From Larimichthys crocea (lineage: Eukaryota; Chordata; Actinopteri; Sciaenidae): a stretch of 64,000 nt of DNA. A program made the position numbers and the translations under genes. The stretch covers positions 10,568,908 to 10,632,907 of the forward strand of contig NC_040021.1 in the NCBI RefSeq assembly GCF_000972845.2, in the 5' to 3' direction. Shown piece after piece: positions 1 to 14,543 of the stretch. Numbering within the stretch: the first letter of the stretch is position 1; each line of letters starts with the position of its first letter. The notes under the pieces were generated by a model that saw nothing but the letters and a program-made list of their open reading frames with translations, was not told the DNA's origin and did no database searches.

Positions 1-2624
1 CTCTGATTTGACACGATTATTCAGTGAATTGATTAAACAAGAATTTTGATAGTGGATTAAATGTTCAAGTCACCACATTCTGTGGTTCCTGTTTCTTAAA
101 TGTACTTTGCACTTTAATAATGTTATTTTAACTCATTTTAAACATGTTATAGACTAAAATGACTGATCTAGGAAATAAATATTGAAAACTGGCAGAAAAT
201 GTACCGGTTCCAGTCTTTCAGATGTCAGCAGTTGCTTGTTTTCTTAGCTTTCTATGATTTCTTCTTGTCCTTAGAGACTTTTAAACAATTAAACAGTACT
301 AAATATAATAATTTGTTGCAGCTAGGGCTGAACTAAATTCAAATTGCAGTAGCTACAGATAAAATTATCATTCCAACTAAACGTGCAGGCCAGGACTAAT
401 CGATTCATCATTGTAGTCGAGATTATTCCAAATATAACAGAAGCAGGAGTATCCAGATAAAGCAAAAAACACACTATATGGGGATATTTTTCTCATCCTG
501 TGTAAATATGTCTTGATTTGTCCTGCACCTCTGCATCATCCAGACCTGTCTCAGGCTCATAGACCAAACTGTAAAAAGAGTACGCTGGAGGAAGAGCAGT
601 TACGAGCTGTGAAGCACTTAACCTGTTTGTTTTGGTACAGTGCTCATGTGTAGCAGGAGGGGTGGAGAGGGGAGGTGGGTGGCGTTGGTATTTCAGACAG
701 AGACAAACAACAGAGATCAGATTGATTGAGTTACACACGCTACACTTGCATCCTCGGCTCTTGGCGGCCTGCGTCTAATGGTCTTAGCAGTAGGCTACAA
801 AGTGCTGTTTTGTTCACGCTATTGTGTGGATGTGAATGGAGCAAAGCGACAGACGGGTCTGCTCCGAGACAGAGGGGAGACGGATCACACACTGCACCCA
901 GCGCAGCAGATGCTTGGGGATTTTCTCTTTGTGTTAATAATAAAAGTAATTATTAAAGTAAAATCTAATAGTGTAATTGTTCCCTATGACTTCCTGTGGT
1001 GCTTTTGGCCTGCAGATGAGCAATAGCCTGGCTGTGGCTTGGTTGTGTAATGCTGCCTGGCAGGCTGTGGTGTTTGTCGCGGCTTGTTTCTCAGGTGGCC
1101 TCCATGTGCTGAATCAACACCTGAGAAATGACTGGCAGCAAAACATCCCGCCCCGAGGGGGAATCCCGTGTCAGCATTGTGTTTTTGAACAGACTTTATA
1201 TCTTTCTTTTGTCAGCTGTTCACACATATTATCATCTGACTGTTCCCAGTAAATCCTGCCCACGTTAGTTACTGTTGTTACAGTTCATAATAATAACAAG
1301 GGGAAGAATTACCATTCACACCACGCAGGCTTCTCTTTTCCAGCCAGTCGCTGTCTGAAATGACAACTGGTGCAGATGGTCTTTATAATCACTTGACAGA
1401 TACATAGGCCTACATGATCTAATACTGAGGGACTGAGGTTAAAGCTAAATGTTCCAGGCAAAAAGAAGATCTGGGAATAAAGACACAGCTATATGATTGA
1501 GGATTGAAGATAAACTCATTTTTGCTCTTGTATGTTTGGTTTTTCTATATTGGTCTCAGAACAAAACAAGAAATGCAAACAAGCTTGACAGGCCTCAAAA
1601 GTTAAGATATGATTAAACAGCTGCTGTTTGGGGTAAGGGTCAGTCATGGATAACATTTTGCAGGGGTTGTAACGTTTAAGAAATCTTTTTAGCTCCCATT
1701 TTATAGATGTTTCTTTCACAATGTAGGTCTATGGGGAAAAGTATTTTTGGAGTCGTCATTACACGTTTAGGCCAAACTTGCTTCAAAGCTCAGCACGCTA
1801 CTCCATTTCTCTGACGACTGACTTCTCTTTGTGGCATTTCAGATCGCCAACTACGACATTGTTGGTATAATCAGTCAGCCATCTTTGTTAAAATTTCTCT
1901 TGTTGACTTTTCGTGACGCGCAAGCACAAAAATGCTTGATAAAATGAATCTGACGCCAGCTCGAAGGAGCACACGGCGCCGTTTGACTGTCTGACTGCAT
2001 ATGGGAGCACACAGAACTTTATTAATGTAGTGTTCGGTTAAAAAGGTTGCATCTCGATCTCATATTTTCTAACTTGCTCTTTTTTATCTTGACTGATTCA
2101 TAAAAAAAAAAAGCATCTGCAAACAGAGCTTAAGAAAGGATATACTTGTGGTTATGTGGTTTTAAACACACACAGAAGAGAGAAAAAAAAGAAGATTTTT
2201 TTCACCTTTTTGCCCCTCACCACACCAGTCTAAGGGGATAAAGAAAAAACACAACAAAAGATGGGAATGGTTTCATATATATTTAGCCAAAGCTTGCTAC
2301 CCTGAAAAAGAAAAACAACCCTCTTCCCTCAGTTTTCCCTCTCGTTTTCTCCACGCCACAAAATTACAATGTGCAAATTCATAAACGTATACGCTGTTTT
2401 TGCACGCTGGAAATAAACACGACGGTCGGGAGAGAATGTTGCTGCAGCGCTGTAGCGGCGTTGAAGCAGCGTTTTTTTGTGTCGAGGAGTGGGTTCGGTC
2501 CCAAGCTATTGTCTGTCTGTCTGTCTGGCTTTACTCAACCACACACTCCCAACCATGCCACTGATTACTAGTTTAGAGTTGCACTAACTGCTGTCTGGTC
2601 CTTTGGCTAACCTCTGAAGAACCT

Positions 2625-2625
<1 letters not shown>

Positions 2626-2687
<62 letters not shown>
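2626..2687. repeat. (TG)n microsatellite
   Basis: About 31 uninterrupted TG units upstream of ptpn14. Confidence 0.97.
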
Positions 2688-2692
<5 letters not shown>

Positions 2693-4126
2693 ATCCTATG
2701 TGTGTGTTTGTGGTATTCCCTGTTCATGCATGTCTATGTTTGTACACTACACAGTGAAAGTATGTGTCTTTATTTGTGTCTTTGTGTGTTTATCTGCGTC
2801 TGTATACTTGTTGACAGTGATCTTGCATGGCCTTGTGTGCTCGGGAATATTTCTTGAGGCATTTTGGGGAGGTTTTACCGTCAACCTGTGATGTCACTTC
2901 CCCTAAGCTCAAGTCAGGGGAAGCGAGGGGGGGGGGCGTCAGAGGGGCTGCGGTTCAGGTCGGGTCACAGTGGCCCACATATCCCAAAGCAAAGCTGATT
3001 TACCCACCCATTGTAGCCTAATTATCCACTCGCTTGGTGCATGTTGGCAATACAAAAAAGATGATGCCAAACTATAGTGAGCTGCCTCAGATGGATTCAG
3101 GGGTAAGGAATGTGTTATGGCTCCCAGAGAGGTATGGCTGTTACAAAAGCGTGAAGCGAGGGTGATTCAATTCGTACTAAACAACACAGCTATAAGTCAG
3201 CAGTTTGTAGCTTACCGGCCTCTCTCATTCAAGACTCCCTTCCCACTTGTGTCTTTCTCTCCTGCTCACTCAGCCTTGTCTCACACACACACACACACAT
3301 GCACACACACACTTTCCTTCCTTGTGGTGCATACTTGTGTCAGGTGTGCTCTGTTTTTCCAGTCAGGGTAAAGAGGAATCTGGGCCGGGGTCCAAGCTGA
3401 CTATCAACAGCACATTGCCAGAGCCCGGGACAAGAAGCAACACATCCACTCCATCTTTTTACTCCTCCTCCTCCTCCCTCTCCCTCTCTGCTCTTCCTCC
3501 TCCTCCTCCTCCCTCTCCCTCTCTCTGCTCTTCCTCCTCCTCCTACCTCTCCTCTCCTGATCGCATGCCGTATTTTGGTCTTTTAATTCTTCTGTTTGTG
3601 TGTTTTTACATCCAATCTTTAAATTTTAATTAATTCATCTGTCTCTCTGTTTTCATGCACAAGTCAAGTGTTTGAAATGCCGGTTTTGTCAGTGTTTTGT
3701 ATGGAGGAGAAGTTGTTACTTCCCCTGTTTAGAAGGTGTGGAGTATTTTTTTTTTTTGTGGTCTGGTTCCAGTCTAACAAGGCTGCAAAGTGGCCACCAC
3801 CCTTGAAATGACACCTCTTTTAGCTATTGGAATTAATTCCTGTTGACAACACCGGCATTATCCTATAAAAGAAATCACTTGGTGACTACATCGCCCAAGT
3901 TAAAGCGTTTTTTTTTTTTTTTTTTGTAGTTTTGCCTCCCACTGTCACATACAGCATGGTGTGAATATTCAGTATGTATATGTATTTAAGTAAATACACT
4001 TGTGTTTGTGTGTGCTGTGCGCTACTTCAAAGCTCTTTTCTCGTCACAGACATGAAAGCTAAGAATGATGATTAACTCAAAGATTTGTTCCCCAAAGACC
4101 CGTCTCAACCTTGAAACCACAAGTGG

Positions 4127-4128
<2 letters not shown>

Positions 4129-4157
<29 letters not shown>
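4129..4157. repeat. (GT)n microsatellite
   Basis: GT run followed by a short alternating GC stretch. Confidence 0.95.
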
Positions 4158-4164
<7 letters not shown>

Positions 4165-4365
4165 TTGCTTGTCTTCCTCACAATAATGCAGTTTTATGAG
4201 TTTCTTATTGACAACATGGATTCATGTTTTCTGTTTTGTGGCCATAGCTGATAAAAAAGTTAGTCTGTGGAAGCACATCTGCCACCACCGCATGTGTGTG
4301 ATCTTAACACTCTACTACACTGTACGCTACAATGTCTGGCACTGTACAGCAGCCGGGCAGAGAGG

Positions 4366-4391
4366 GAGAGAGAGAGAGAGAGAGAGAGAGA
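4366..4391. repeat. (GA)n microsatellite
   Basis: GA run with one interruption. Confidence 0.93.
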
Positions 4392-4930
4392 ACGAGGGGA
4401 GATAAAAAGGAAAGGAAAGGCCTCCCACACAGCCAGATATGAGACTTAGAAGCTCCATTAGTTCCTCAAAGCCAGCTGCCGGCTTCAGATGGATGTCTGC
4501 GCTCGGCTGTTTGATGTCCATTCAGCCGTAGCCTTACATCTCTGCCTCTGTCTCCCAGCTTTGCCCGACGCTGGGCCTCATGGGACTGGAGAAAGCGCAG
4601 CTGCCATAACTATAGGATAAAGCCGCCCGCTACCGTGCGATTCCTGCCTCTGCTAACATCGTGGCACTGCTGCTGCTGCTGCTGCTGCTGGTGCTGCTGT
4701 TATCGCTGGTGATTCTGCTTGGCTCATCTGTTTTTTGTTTCTGGGAGGCTGATAATACGGGGAAATATGGCGTGGGGGTGTTTGATAGGACCAATGTTTA
4801 CTGTTTGGAGTACCATGTAGTTTTTGCATTCCTGTGACCTCAAAAGTTTGAAAAAATCCACAAATCATCTCTGTAAATATTTCTCAAGAGTTTCTTGTTA
4901 TTGACAAATTTTTTTCATGTCTCCCTACAG

Positions 4931-5164
4931 CACCCCCGTTCACCCTTCTCCTCCTCATCGTCCTCCTCCACCTCTCCAGACATCTTTGGGAATGGGCCAG
5001 CGCCTTGCCAGGGTGCATCTTTCCACCCTGTGGTGTGGCTGGCGTCGTGCGAGAGTGAGGAGGGCAGCGGCCAGGTCATAGAGCCCGCCCAACTCTCCTC
5101 TCTCCGCTTGCTTGCTCCCAACTGACTTTTGACCTTTCGACTCACTCGTGACCTCCAGCCAGCC
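4931..5164 (+). other. ptpn14: ptpn14 5' UTR portion of the first coding exon
   Basis: A pyrimidine-rich stretch ending in ctccctacag at 4921-4930 looks like a splice acceptor. This suggests that the exon carrying the start codon begins at 4931 and that a non-coding exon lies further upstream. The in-frame codons before the ATG contain no ATG, which supports 5165 as the start. Without transcript data the acceptor is a prediction. Confidence 0.5.
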
Positions 5165-5338
5165 ATGCCCTTCCGGCTGAAGCTGCGGCGTACGCGGCGC
5201 TACAACGTCCTGAGCAAGAACTACTTTGTGACACGGATTCGTCTGCTGGACAGCAATGCGATTGAATGCACTCTGTCGGTGGAGAGTACGGGACAGGAAT
5301 GTCTGGAGGCGGTGGCCCAAAGGCTGGAGCTACGAGAG
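5165..5338 (+). CDS. ptpn14: ptpn14 coding exon 1 (residues 1-58)
   Basis: Starts [14 protein letters not shown] and ends ...RLELRE at a codon boundary before donor gtgaat. It contains the start of the FERM F1 lobe. Confidence 0.96.
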
Positions 5339-8300
5339 GTGAATAGAAGTCTTTATTTTGTGACTCGAGTACATGCTCGTGCTCGACTCATGTCAGCTGA
5401 GATTTGGCTTTTTAGAGGTTTGACCTCAATCTCACCAAAAAACAATCATGTGGATTTTTCTCTCTCATGTTTTGCAGCTTCATTTAAATGTTCTTTTTTA
5501 ATGTCGCAGATGCATTCATCAAAGTTTTAATGCTTTTTCGGAGGTTACCAAGAATCTTGTGTCATTCTGAGGGCATACAATCATAGTCATGTAATCGTAT
5601 AGGTATTGGATATCGAGATAAAATTAGCTCTCATCAGTTTTCAAACCTAAATATTAGCATTAGTATAGGTTGGCAATATGGAAATCACTTTATATGTAGG
5701 TTTATATCACAATATTTTGACACATTGTTCTGGAAAATCAGTTGATATTGATCACAAACAGATCACATAGTTAACACCAATATTGCCAGATAGTTAATGT
5801 TTTGTTGTGCAACACTAATGCTCTCTGATAATTGATAGTTCATCTTCGTTCTTCCGTCTACTATTGTCACACATATCAAACTAAAACATAGACTCGCACA
5901 CTCTCCCACTTTTATGAATGCATCATCAGATTGTGTGTGTGCGCGTGTGTGTGATTGCCACGTGTCTCTCCCCACACCCTGTGCGTGTCTCCCTGCCCTC
6001 TGTTGTCTCTCTCCTGCAGGGTCCTTGTCTGTCTCTAACGAAGCGTGGCTACCTCTGTCCTCTTTTCACGGCAGAAGAAAGAGATACAGCCCCGTCCCCC
6101 CCTGTCCCACTTCACCCCTCCTGTCCACACTTTCTCTCTGCGTTGTCCCTCCTCTTCTTCTTCTTCTTCTTCTTCTTCTGCTCCCCAATTTTTATTACAT
6201 TTCCCTTCATCCAGACTCTCACTAGGGAGCTGAATCCCACCCTCTTCCCTTGTGACCAGCATTGTTTCTAACGTGGAGTTGTTTTGTGTGTGACAGGGCA
6301 GTCTGTTTCGCAGATCAGAGAAAGAATGTGTCTGTTTGGCTGACAACTGATTGAGTTTGATGAATACGTGTGTTGGGACTGTGTGTGTGTGTGCGCCCGC
6401 TGGAGCTGCTGACAAAGTGAGAGAGAGAGGGGTGGTGTACTTGTGCGTACTCACATAGTGTTGTGGTATTTGCCAGGTGTCAGCGATGTTATAAATAAGG
6501 CGGTGTGACGCCTGAGCTTCAGCCACAGTCTGCCCCCGTGCATGCACGCTATCCCAGGACTCTGTATGTATGTGCGTGTCCGTCTGGATGTGTTGTTTTT
6601 TACCTGAGGCCTTCAGAGTGCGTTTGCACGTGAGGAAGGAGAGTTTGCAGCTGCAGCTTTACGACGTCCTTACAGTACAGTACACGCAGAGGAAACAGGT
6701 GTGCTTACCTGTTGTGATATGAATGACACACGCACGAAACCAATGAAACATGGGTGTGTTTTTCTGAATTGCATTACTCAAACGGCGGTCAAGACTGTGA
6801 GAAACCCAGTGAGATCTTTATTTAGACTGATGCAGGTCATGAGCCCGTTAAAGCCATTTGTCAGCGCTGCGTACACACAGATTGCAAATGGTAGCTGCAT
6901 CATGTTTCACAAATGACACTCTCCTCCATGTTGCCTTACGGGGAAATGTTTATTTTGATTAGCCAAAACGTGACAGGAAATTATCTGCAAATATCAGCAT
7001 GTTGAAACCTGCCCCAGATCTTCTATAGGATTTATTACATGTGTCAGGTATATGAGAAACATCAATTGTCAAGAAGCCATCCCAAAGATATATTCAAAGT
7101 TGAGATAATGGCTGGATGTTTTGCAGTCTGAACTGGTCTGCTGCACGACCGAGCTCATCTGCTTAACCACTCACTCTTGTCTGGAGCACATGTTTTAGAT
7201 GAAAGTTCGCCAGCTTTAATGAGTTGATCACATCACTTGGAAAAAAAAAGACCCCTTTGTCGTTATTTCTGAATGCTGCTTTTTCTGTTTGCACAGCTGG
7301 ATTGTGTTTCATTTTCACATAGCATATGAATCTCCAGATAAAATAATGGGAAAGAGACTTAGTTTTCATTTTGATTTAGCCAGATAGGATCGTTGCCTAT
7401 TTCTTTTCTCCCAGGACAATCTTAACTGGCAGTGGGCCTGGTTTATTATGTATGTTTAATAGAGTTACGCTGCTGACGTCAAAGGTTTGATCAGATTTGA
7501 AGGAGAAATATGTGCTTGTTGTATTTCATCTGCGTATTAATCTTCTCTCTGCTCTTCTCAGTTGTCCCCAAAGCATTTCTCAACTAATTTACAATCTCCC
7601 TCCTAAACCAATCCCAACAAACCCCTATTTCCCTTCCTAATATTTTGTCTCTTTCATTTAGCACCATTTCCTCAATCACCCCCCAGGCTGTCAGAGTCAT
7701 TTCCTCCCCCTCTTTCTCCCTCTCTCTCTCTTCATCCAGCTTACACAACTCATCTTTGACTTCCTCCACTCTTTTCTTTCCTTTATTTTGTCCTGCTTCC
7801 ATTCCCTTCGTCTCCATCCCTTGACCTCATGCTCCACACTGACCCTTTTTAACCGTCTCTCTCTCTCCGGTTTCAGACCCATTATTTTGGGCTGTGGTTC
7901 CAAGGGAAGACCCAGGCCCCGGCCCATCGCTGGGTGGAGCTGGAGAAACCCCTCAAGAAGCAGCTGGACAAGTTTGGCAATGAGCCACTTCTCTTCTTCG
8001 GAGTCATGTTCTACGTGCCCAGTGTTTCCCGACTGGAGCAAGAAGCCACCAGGTAAAGAATCACCAAACACCACTTACACATCAGACTCTCACATGTGAA
8101 GCTACATCTTCTTCTATGTGACTGACTGTACATCAAAAATAGTCACTGTCATGTGTGCTCCTTGATAAACTCGTAACATTAGTCTGTCTACAAAGAAGCC
8201 AGATACAGTGAGTCTCCAAATGCAACATCTTTCCTATTATTTACTTTAATAGATAATCTGACAGTTTGAAGCATGTTGAATTATTTAAGTGCACCTTGTT

Positions 8301-9082
8301 GTAGCCAAAGCCAATATGTCCCAGCTGTAAATTACACTGTGCACCTTCTGAATTCAAGTTTTTTCTTTCACCAAACTAACATTAGCTTAATCGCCTTGTT
8401 AATTAATTGTAAAACACACTTTATTCAAACTCAACTAAAACAAACTAAAACTAAAAAAAAAACCATCTTGGGTAGTCTTTGTCTCATCAATCATCTTCTC
8501 TGGTTTGGTTGAAATAAACTCTTAATTTATAGACACACTGTTTTTCTCTGCTGTTGCTGGCCTCTTTGTGTTCGATAGCTCAGCGAAGAACAGTCAAGTG
8601 CTGCCGGTCTCACTTGTTCTTTAAAGAAGCAAAATAAAATGACAAAAAAATCCCCCCAGGAAACTACCGGCGATGAACTTGAAAGCCGATATATTCGTCC
8701 AGTCACTCAATCCTGTATATTTGCATCATAAACAGTCACTATTTTCGCTGTAAAATAGCACAGTGTGTGTGTGTGTGTGTGACTATTTTCGCTGTAAAAT
8801 AGCACAGTGTGTGTGTGTGTGTGTGTACATGTACATGTGTGTGAGAGAGAGAGAGTGTGTGAATGAGCACCTTCAGCTAGCTGTGAAAAGGGCATTCAGG
8901 GGTCACTGTGTAGTGGACAGTCTGACATCTCAGATTCCTTCTCACACACACACACACACACACACACTCGGCAGGTCTGCCTCGCACTGAGCTGGTGAAT
9001 TTGCGGCTTCTGCTTCGCTGGATGTGGGAAAGGTCGATTTCAGGTCACAGCTTGACGCTGTGATGCTCCAGTTACTTTTAAG

Positions 9083-9113
<31 letters not shown>

Positions 9114-9303
9114 TGTGTGTGTGTGTGTGAACCATTTATGATGTTGAATTTCCTGGGAATTTTTGGTGAGGCAGGATTAGACATCTAAAATAATGAAATC
9201 ATCATGTATCACTGATCGGCCTGATACACTTGCTGTGTGTGTGTTGTGCAGGAGCTGCTCTGGTGAAGGGATGGTATTCCAGGAAACTCCTGCAGGCTTT
9301 TAT

Positions 9304-9359
<56 letters not shown>

Positions 9360-10940
9360 GGGGTTATGGGGTTGAAGGGGTTATGATGGGGCCTGAGGGG
9401 CAATTTAGGGAACAATGGCCGCCTCTTTTTCTCAAGCCTCCTCTCTTTCTCTGACAATTCCTGTACATAGTGTCACCCCTACTCCTTTTTTTATCAAGAG
9501 CAGATCTCCACATCACTCTAGTCCTACATTTTTAATCTCTTTCTCTCGGTCCCTTCGTCCTCCTTTTTTTTTTTCTTTCTCCCCCCCTCTTTCTCCTTTT
9601 CTGTTCAGCCAGGAATGTTGGCAAAGCCATCCAGCGTAGGAGGCGGACCACACATTCCTCCCAGCAGAAGTGCTGGGGGTAAAAGGGGAGGGTGGTGGGG
9701 GATGTCTGGTTTACAAAACACACACACACACACACACACACATATGCTCACACACACACACTCTCACCTCGCACACCTCGCACACTCCCCCAAGAATCCT
9801 CTCAGAAGCCAGCTGCAGCCCTGTCAGAAGAGTTAGTCACAATACAGCACATTGTAAGAACATACACGCTCCTCCAGGCGAGCTTTTCTAAAAGCCCCGT
9901 CCCATTTTTCTTTTTTCTTCATGTCGAGTTGAAAACAATCTTCACAACTTTTTTTTTTTCCAACTTCAAAACACTTTTTAAAAATTTTTTATTACCAAGA
10001 CTTAATCAAGGGTTTACCAAATGTTTAAACGCATGTTTTGTTCTCATAACTGTCTGTACTTTCCTTTGAGGTCTCCATCAATCAGTGTGAGCATGAACAG
10101 TTACAGCCCTCTTTTTAAAAAAATGTCGATAATTTATTGACTTACACTTGATTTGGGTCGATCCAGTGAGAAGAAAAAAGTCTTTGTTGTGTGTGTGTGT
10201 GTGTGTGTGTGTTTTTTTTTCTCCACACCTGGTCTGATGATGGAGGGGGGAGGGCAGGATTGAAAAGAATGACAGAGGCAAAGAGGAAGACAAGTGGGGA
10301 CAGAGAAAGTAAAATCTTGGCGGCGAGCCTTTGGCTTTGGGTTTGTACCTTGTTATTTATGTGGTTTTAGCTCGCAAGCCTGCGTGTGCTTTTGCTGGAA
10401 CATATACATATTTATGTGTCCACATAGACACACATGGTTTGTGCTTGTGTGTAAAAACAGAGTAGGAGTGAGTGGATTTGGTTTTTGGGACATTGCTGCT
10501 TTGATTTACAGTTGTACTTTTTTTTTTTTTTTTTTTTTTTGGAGGAAAGCTGCTTTAAAATGTTAGAATATTACATCCAACTTTGTGACCTTAAAATATA
10601 TGCAGTTAAATTTGAGATGTAGGTCATTTTTCTAAAATTCTCTGTTCATTTAAGCAGCAGCATTTAGCCTGCGAGAGAATAACAGATTACAATGTTTTCA
10701 AGAGACACGGAGTGTTGAGTCTCTGTCTCGTCTGAGTAAATAAGATTTACTGACAAAGTAATGTGAGTTTTATAATGTGGTCAGGTCTTTGAAGTTCAGC
10801 GTTTGACTGATGTGTAACCTGATGCTTGATCTCCCTCTCTTCCCGTCCATCCATTCATCTGTTTCTCCTTCCCTCTCTCTTCCTCCCTCCATGCAGCTGT
10901 GAAAATTACCCAGAGCAGGAGGCTAAAGTATGCATGCACA

Positions 10941-10973
<33 letters not shown>

Positions 10974-11884
10974 ATATTCACACTAATAATTAAATTATGA
11001 AGCAATTAAAGCAGCAATGCAAGAAAGGTGGAGCCCGTGTAAACATTCCCTCTTATTTATGCTCATCGTTTCCGTTATTGCTGTAAGATGCCATTTACAG
11101 TCAGATTATGTAATTGTAAAAACCTTTTTTAAAGCCATGTTTTGTAACACTTTGCATGCCAAAGTCAAGACTCTTTCCATGTTTCGTCATCTCCAAACAC
11201 TCAACACAACTCTCCGCGTTTGAAGTAGCGATCCTCGCCAATTTTGGCAAAAAAAACCCATCTTTTGCATGCTCATGTTGAAGCTAATAAAAACAAAACA
11301 ACAATGCGTACAGAGCAGCATTCACACCAAGATGGCCACAGGGAGAAACCACAGTAGCAGTAGAAGATTTGGTTTGAAGTCGAACACTGGAGGATTATTA
11401 GTCAGAATGGCCCATGTAAACAGATAAATCAAAGTAATGCCTTACTCACATTACTGGTCAGAGCCAAGTGTTTTAGAGTGTTTTGTTGTCGGCGAATACC
11501 TTGTTTCATTTGTGAAGAGACAGTGTGTGTGTGTGTGTGTGTGTGTTCAACCCCTGAACAGCTTCTTGCACTAATCCCAAACTACCTACTATATATTACT
11601 CACTTGTAACTAGATATCTCGTGCCACCTCTTTCTGTTTTTTTTTTACTTTTCTTCCTGGAAAACACACATCTTGCAGAAGGTGTGTGTGGTTAAAGCCG
11701 TCTGTCTCCTCACTGATATGAAGTGTGGAGTAGAGAGCGAGAGAGAGAGAGAGAGAAGAGAGAGAAAGTGTGGAACCTAAACAGAGAGCTGTTGACCGGA
11801 GCGAGGCCAGCTGGCCCCCAACAGCCCCCAAGGCTAACAGCACCAACAGCCTTGAAATCCTAGCTTTGTTCAGCTAGTTATCTC

Positions 11885-11942
<58 letters not shown>

Positions 11943-14507
11943 CTGTACTCTGTTGTGCCCCCTTGCTGATTCAACACATTTCAAAGTGAAGTGACCTCCC
12001 ACACAAGCCGTCTGGACCCATCCAGGGTTGAGGGGGTGGTCAGGGTCATACCACTGCAGAGGTGGAGGGGGTAGAGGAGGCATATGTACGCACACATACA
12101 CACACACACACATTCATGCATGCATGCACATATGCTCGCGGGCTTGTTGTCCAGGCTGCTTGGACATCTGGCAGCATGTCTTGAGCGAGGCTTGAACATG
12201 CGTGGGCATATAAAGGGCTCTTTGTGCCTGTGTGGCTGCCTGGAGTGCCAGCAGAGCACTCTGCCATGGTGGAAGTCACAAGTAACTCTTAGTGAGGAAA
12301 GCTCTACCTCACGTCTAAGTATGTATGTTCACCTGTTATTACAGTGCAGTGATGTCATTCTGACATACGTGCCAGGTGTGTGCCGCCATAATGACAAACT
12401 TTGTGGACATACGAGTAACAACACGAATGCACTGTAACATGTATTATGAGTGTTTTCACTTCATAATATTTTATTTACTTTAACTTGGGATGGATTCACC
12501 CAGATTACATATAACACATGTTGGAGCTTTCCCATCCTAATACAATTAAGGCAAATGGAATTTCGTTTGTGGTGCTCGCAGCACTGAAAAATGGCTTATG
12601 GAAATCTGTCTTTCCAGAAACAACATTGCTCTGGATACTCTACAGACCTCAATGTGACAGTTTTCAGTGTAACTGCTTCCTGCGGATGAAATAGTCCCAT
12701 AAAAACTTTTGACATTGTGTTCTGTGGATCATACAGAGTAATGGGGACACTGTTTCTGAAGAAATAAGTAATTGTGTATTAAATAACTAAAATTTAAACG
12801 AGACAGTACACCCCGCTAGAGAATAGCAGCTTTAACTTTACAAGCAGAACTTGTGATCATCGTCTACAAAGTATGAACATATTTGAGGACAGGATTATCC
12901 TGTTAATGTTGAGTGGTTTCTCTTCAAATGTTGGATCTGTTCGTCGTCGTATCGTTCAGTGTGCAGCATGTTTGATTTATATGTGAGGATGATTTTAAAC
13001 ACAAACATTTTCCAGAAGTCTGACAGTGTTGTTTTACGTCTCACTCTCTACTCAAAGATCACATGGCTTTACGTCGAACTTAAACAGAACGTATTATTAG
13101 GACCGAACACTATGAATCTACTAATGATCTGAAGAACTTCCTCATTTTGCAGTCTGTGAACTGACAGGTGCTACAGCAAATAATGGCGTCTAACCAGAAG
13201 CTCAACCAATAAAATCAACCAACAGCCCTGTATATATAATTGTCATTTAATTTATAGTTTTATTAAATAGTAAATTTGATCATTCATCTTGCCAATAAAC
13301 CAGATAAATGGCAACAGAATCGAGTGTTGTTAAATGCTTTAGTTAAGATACATGTTCAAGATTTTGAGACTTATACAAATATCTTAGAGAGGCAACTATT
13401 TCAAGTATTTTAACTGTATTAACACACCTTATTTATGACAAAGGGAGTGCTCTTCAACACTTCATGTAATCTTCGAGACTCCTCAGTCACCTTTGAGTTT
13501 GTTAAACTTAACTTTGAGTTTGTTAGGAACTGTGATATCTTCAAATAGATTCCTTAGTCCTAGTCCGATACAAAGAAGTGAAATTTTGGCAGGTTTTTCT
13601 TGTGAAGTATTGGATAATTTTGATCTCTTTGGCCTGAAAGGTGTTCAGATAAAACAAACTGAGATATAATAATCACCTTTTGGCTGAACTGGTCACAACC
13701 TGCAGCTTGTTGTACAGCGTTCACAAGCAGACGCAGGTTTGTTTAAAGGATCGAAAAGGTTTTGAACCACTGTTCTGTGATGAGATGTTGTGTGGCTCGC
13801 TCTGAGACTTCCCTTCACTGCCTCTCACTGTCACGCTTTCACTTGTTCATACTTATTTCAACAGTTTACCGTCCGCCTCTCCACCGCTGGCCTCGCATAT
13901 GTATAAACACCATCATGTTACCATTGAACCTCAGAATGAGAACCAACCACTGTCAACCTCAACATTTCCCAGAGACCCCATACGGAGAGCGCTGGGAAAA
14001 CATGGAGAGTCTGTAAAAACAAAGTCCACAATCATTTGAAGGGTTTTGTGTCCCGCGAGGCTCCTCCCCTCCAGACCGCATCAAGCTCCTCCCCCTCCTC
14101 CACCTCCTCCTCCTCCGATGCAGCCACGGCGGTTGGGGTTGGCTAATTAGAGGGTTGCCACGGGAACGGAATGGCAGCTTAGCCAACGGGTGTAATGACA
14201 GGGTGAGGGAGGAGGGCGGGGTCAGATTATAGGCCCGGGAGTATGCTGAGTGGAGCTCAAAAAAGAAAAGGACGACAAGAAGAAGAAGAAGAAGTGGGGG
14301 GGGAGAATGTGAAGAATATGAAAGATGTGCGGAGGTAAAGGAGCTGAAACTGTGAGGGTGGATTCAGAGTACAGATCAAGGCGGGGACGAAAGCAATTAA
14401 AGAATCAACTAAGTGACTAAGCATGTATCGCTCAGCGGTTTCCACATAGACGTTTGTCTACTCTGGCATAGACTGTCACATGTACGCTTCCACTGAGGGC
14501 CCTTTCC

Positions 14508-14543
<36 letters not shown>

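Larger units (their letters stand above)
1..4930. other. Sequence upstream of the first ptpn14 coding exon
   Basis: No coding exon recognised. It contains a (TG)n microsatellite, CT/TCC-rich runs at 3463-3560, a (GT)n tract, a (GA)n tract and a (GCT)n tract at about 4668-4690. A non-coding first exon of ptpn14 may lie here or outside the window; I cannot place it. Confidence 0.5.

Noticed and set aside
5129..5164. In-frame extension of PTPN14 upstream of the ATG
   Set aside because: The open frame before 5165 has only a TTG, no ATG, and [12 protein letters not shown] matches the family N-terminus.
6035..6547. Minus-strand ORF of 170 codons with a poly-Glu run
   Set aside because: The poly-Glu is the (TTC)n repeat read in reverse. 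It lies in ptpn14 intron 1, with no homology.
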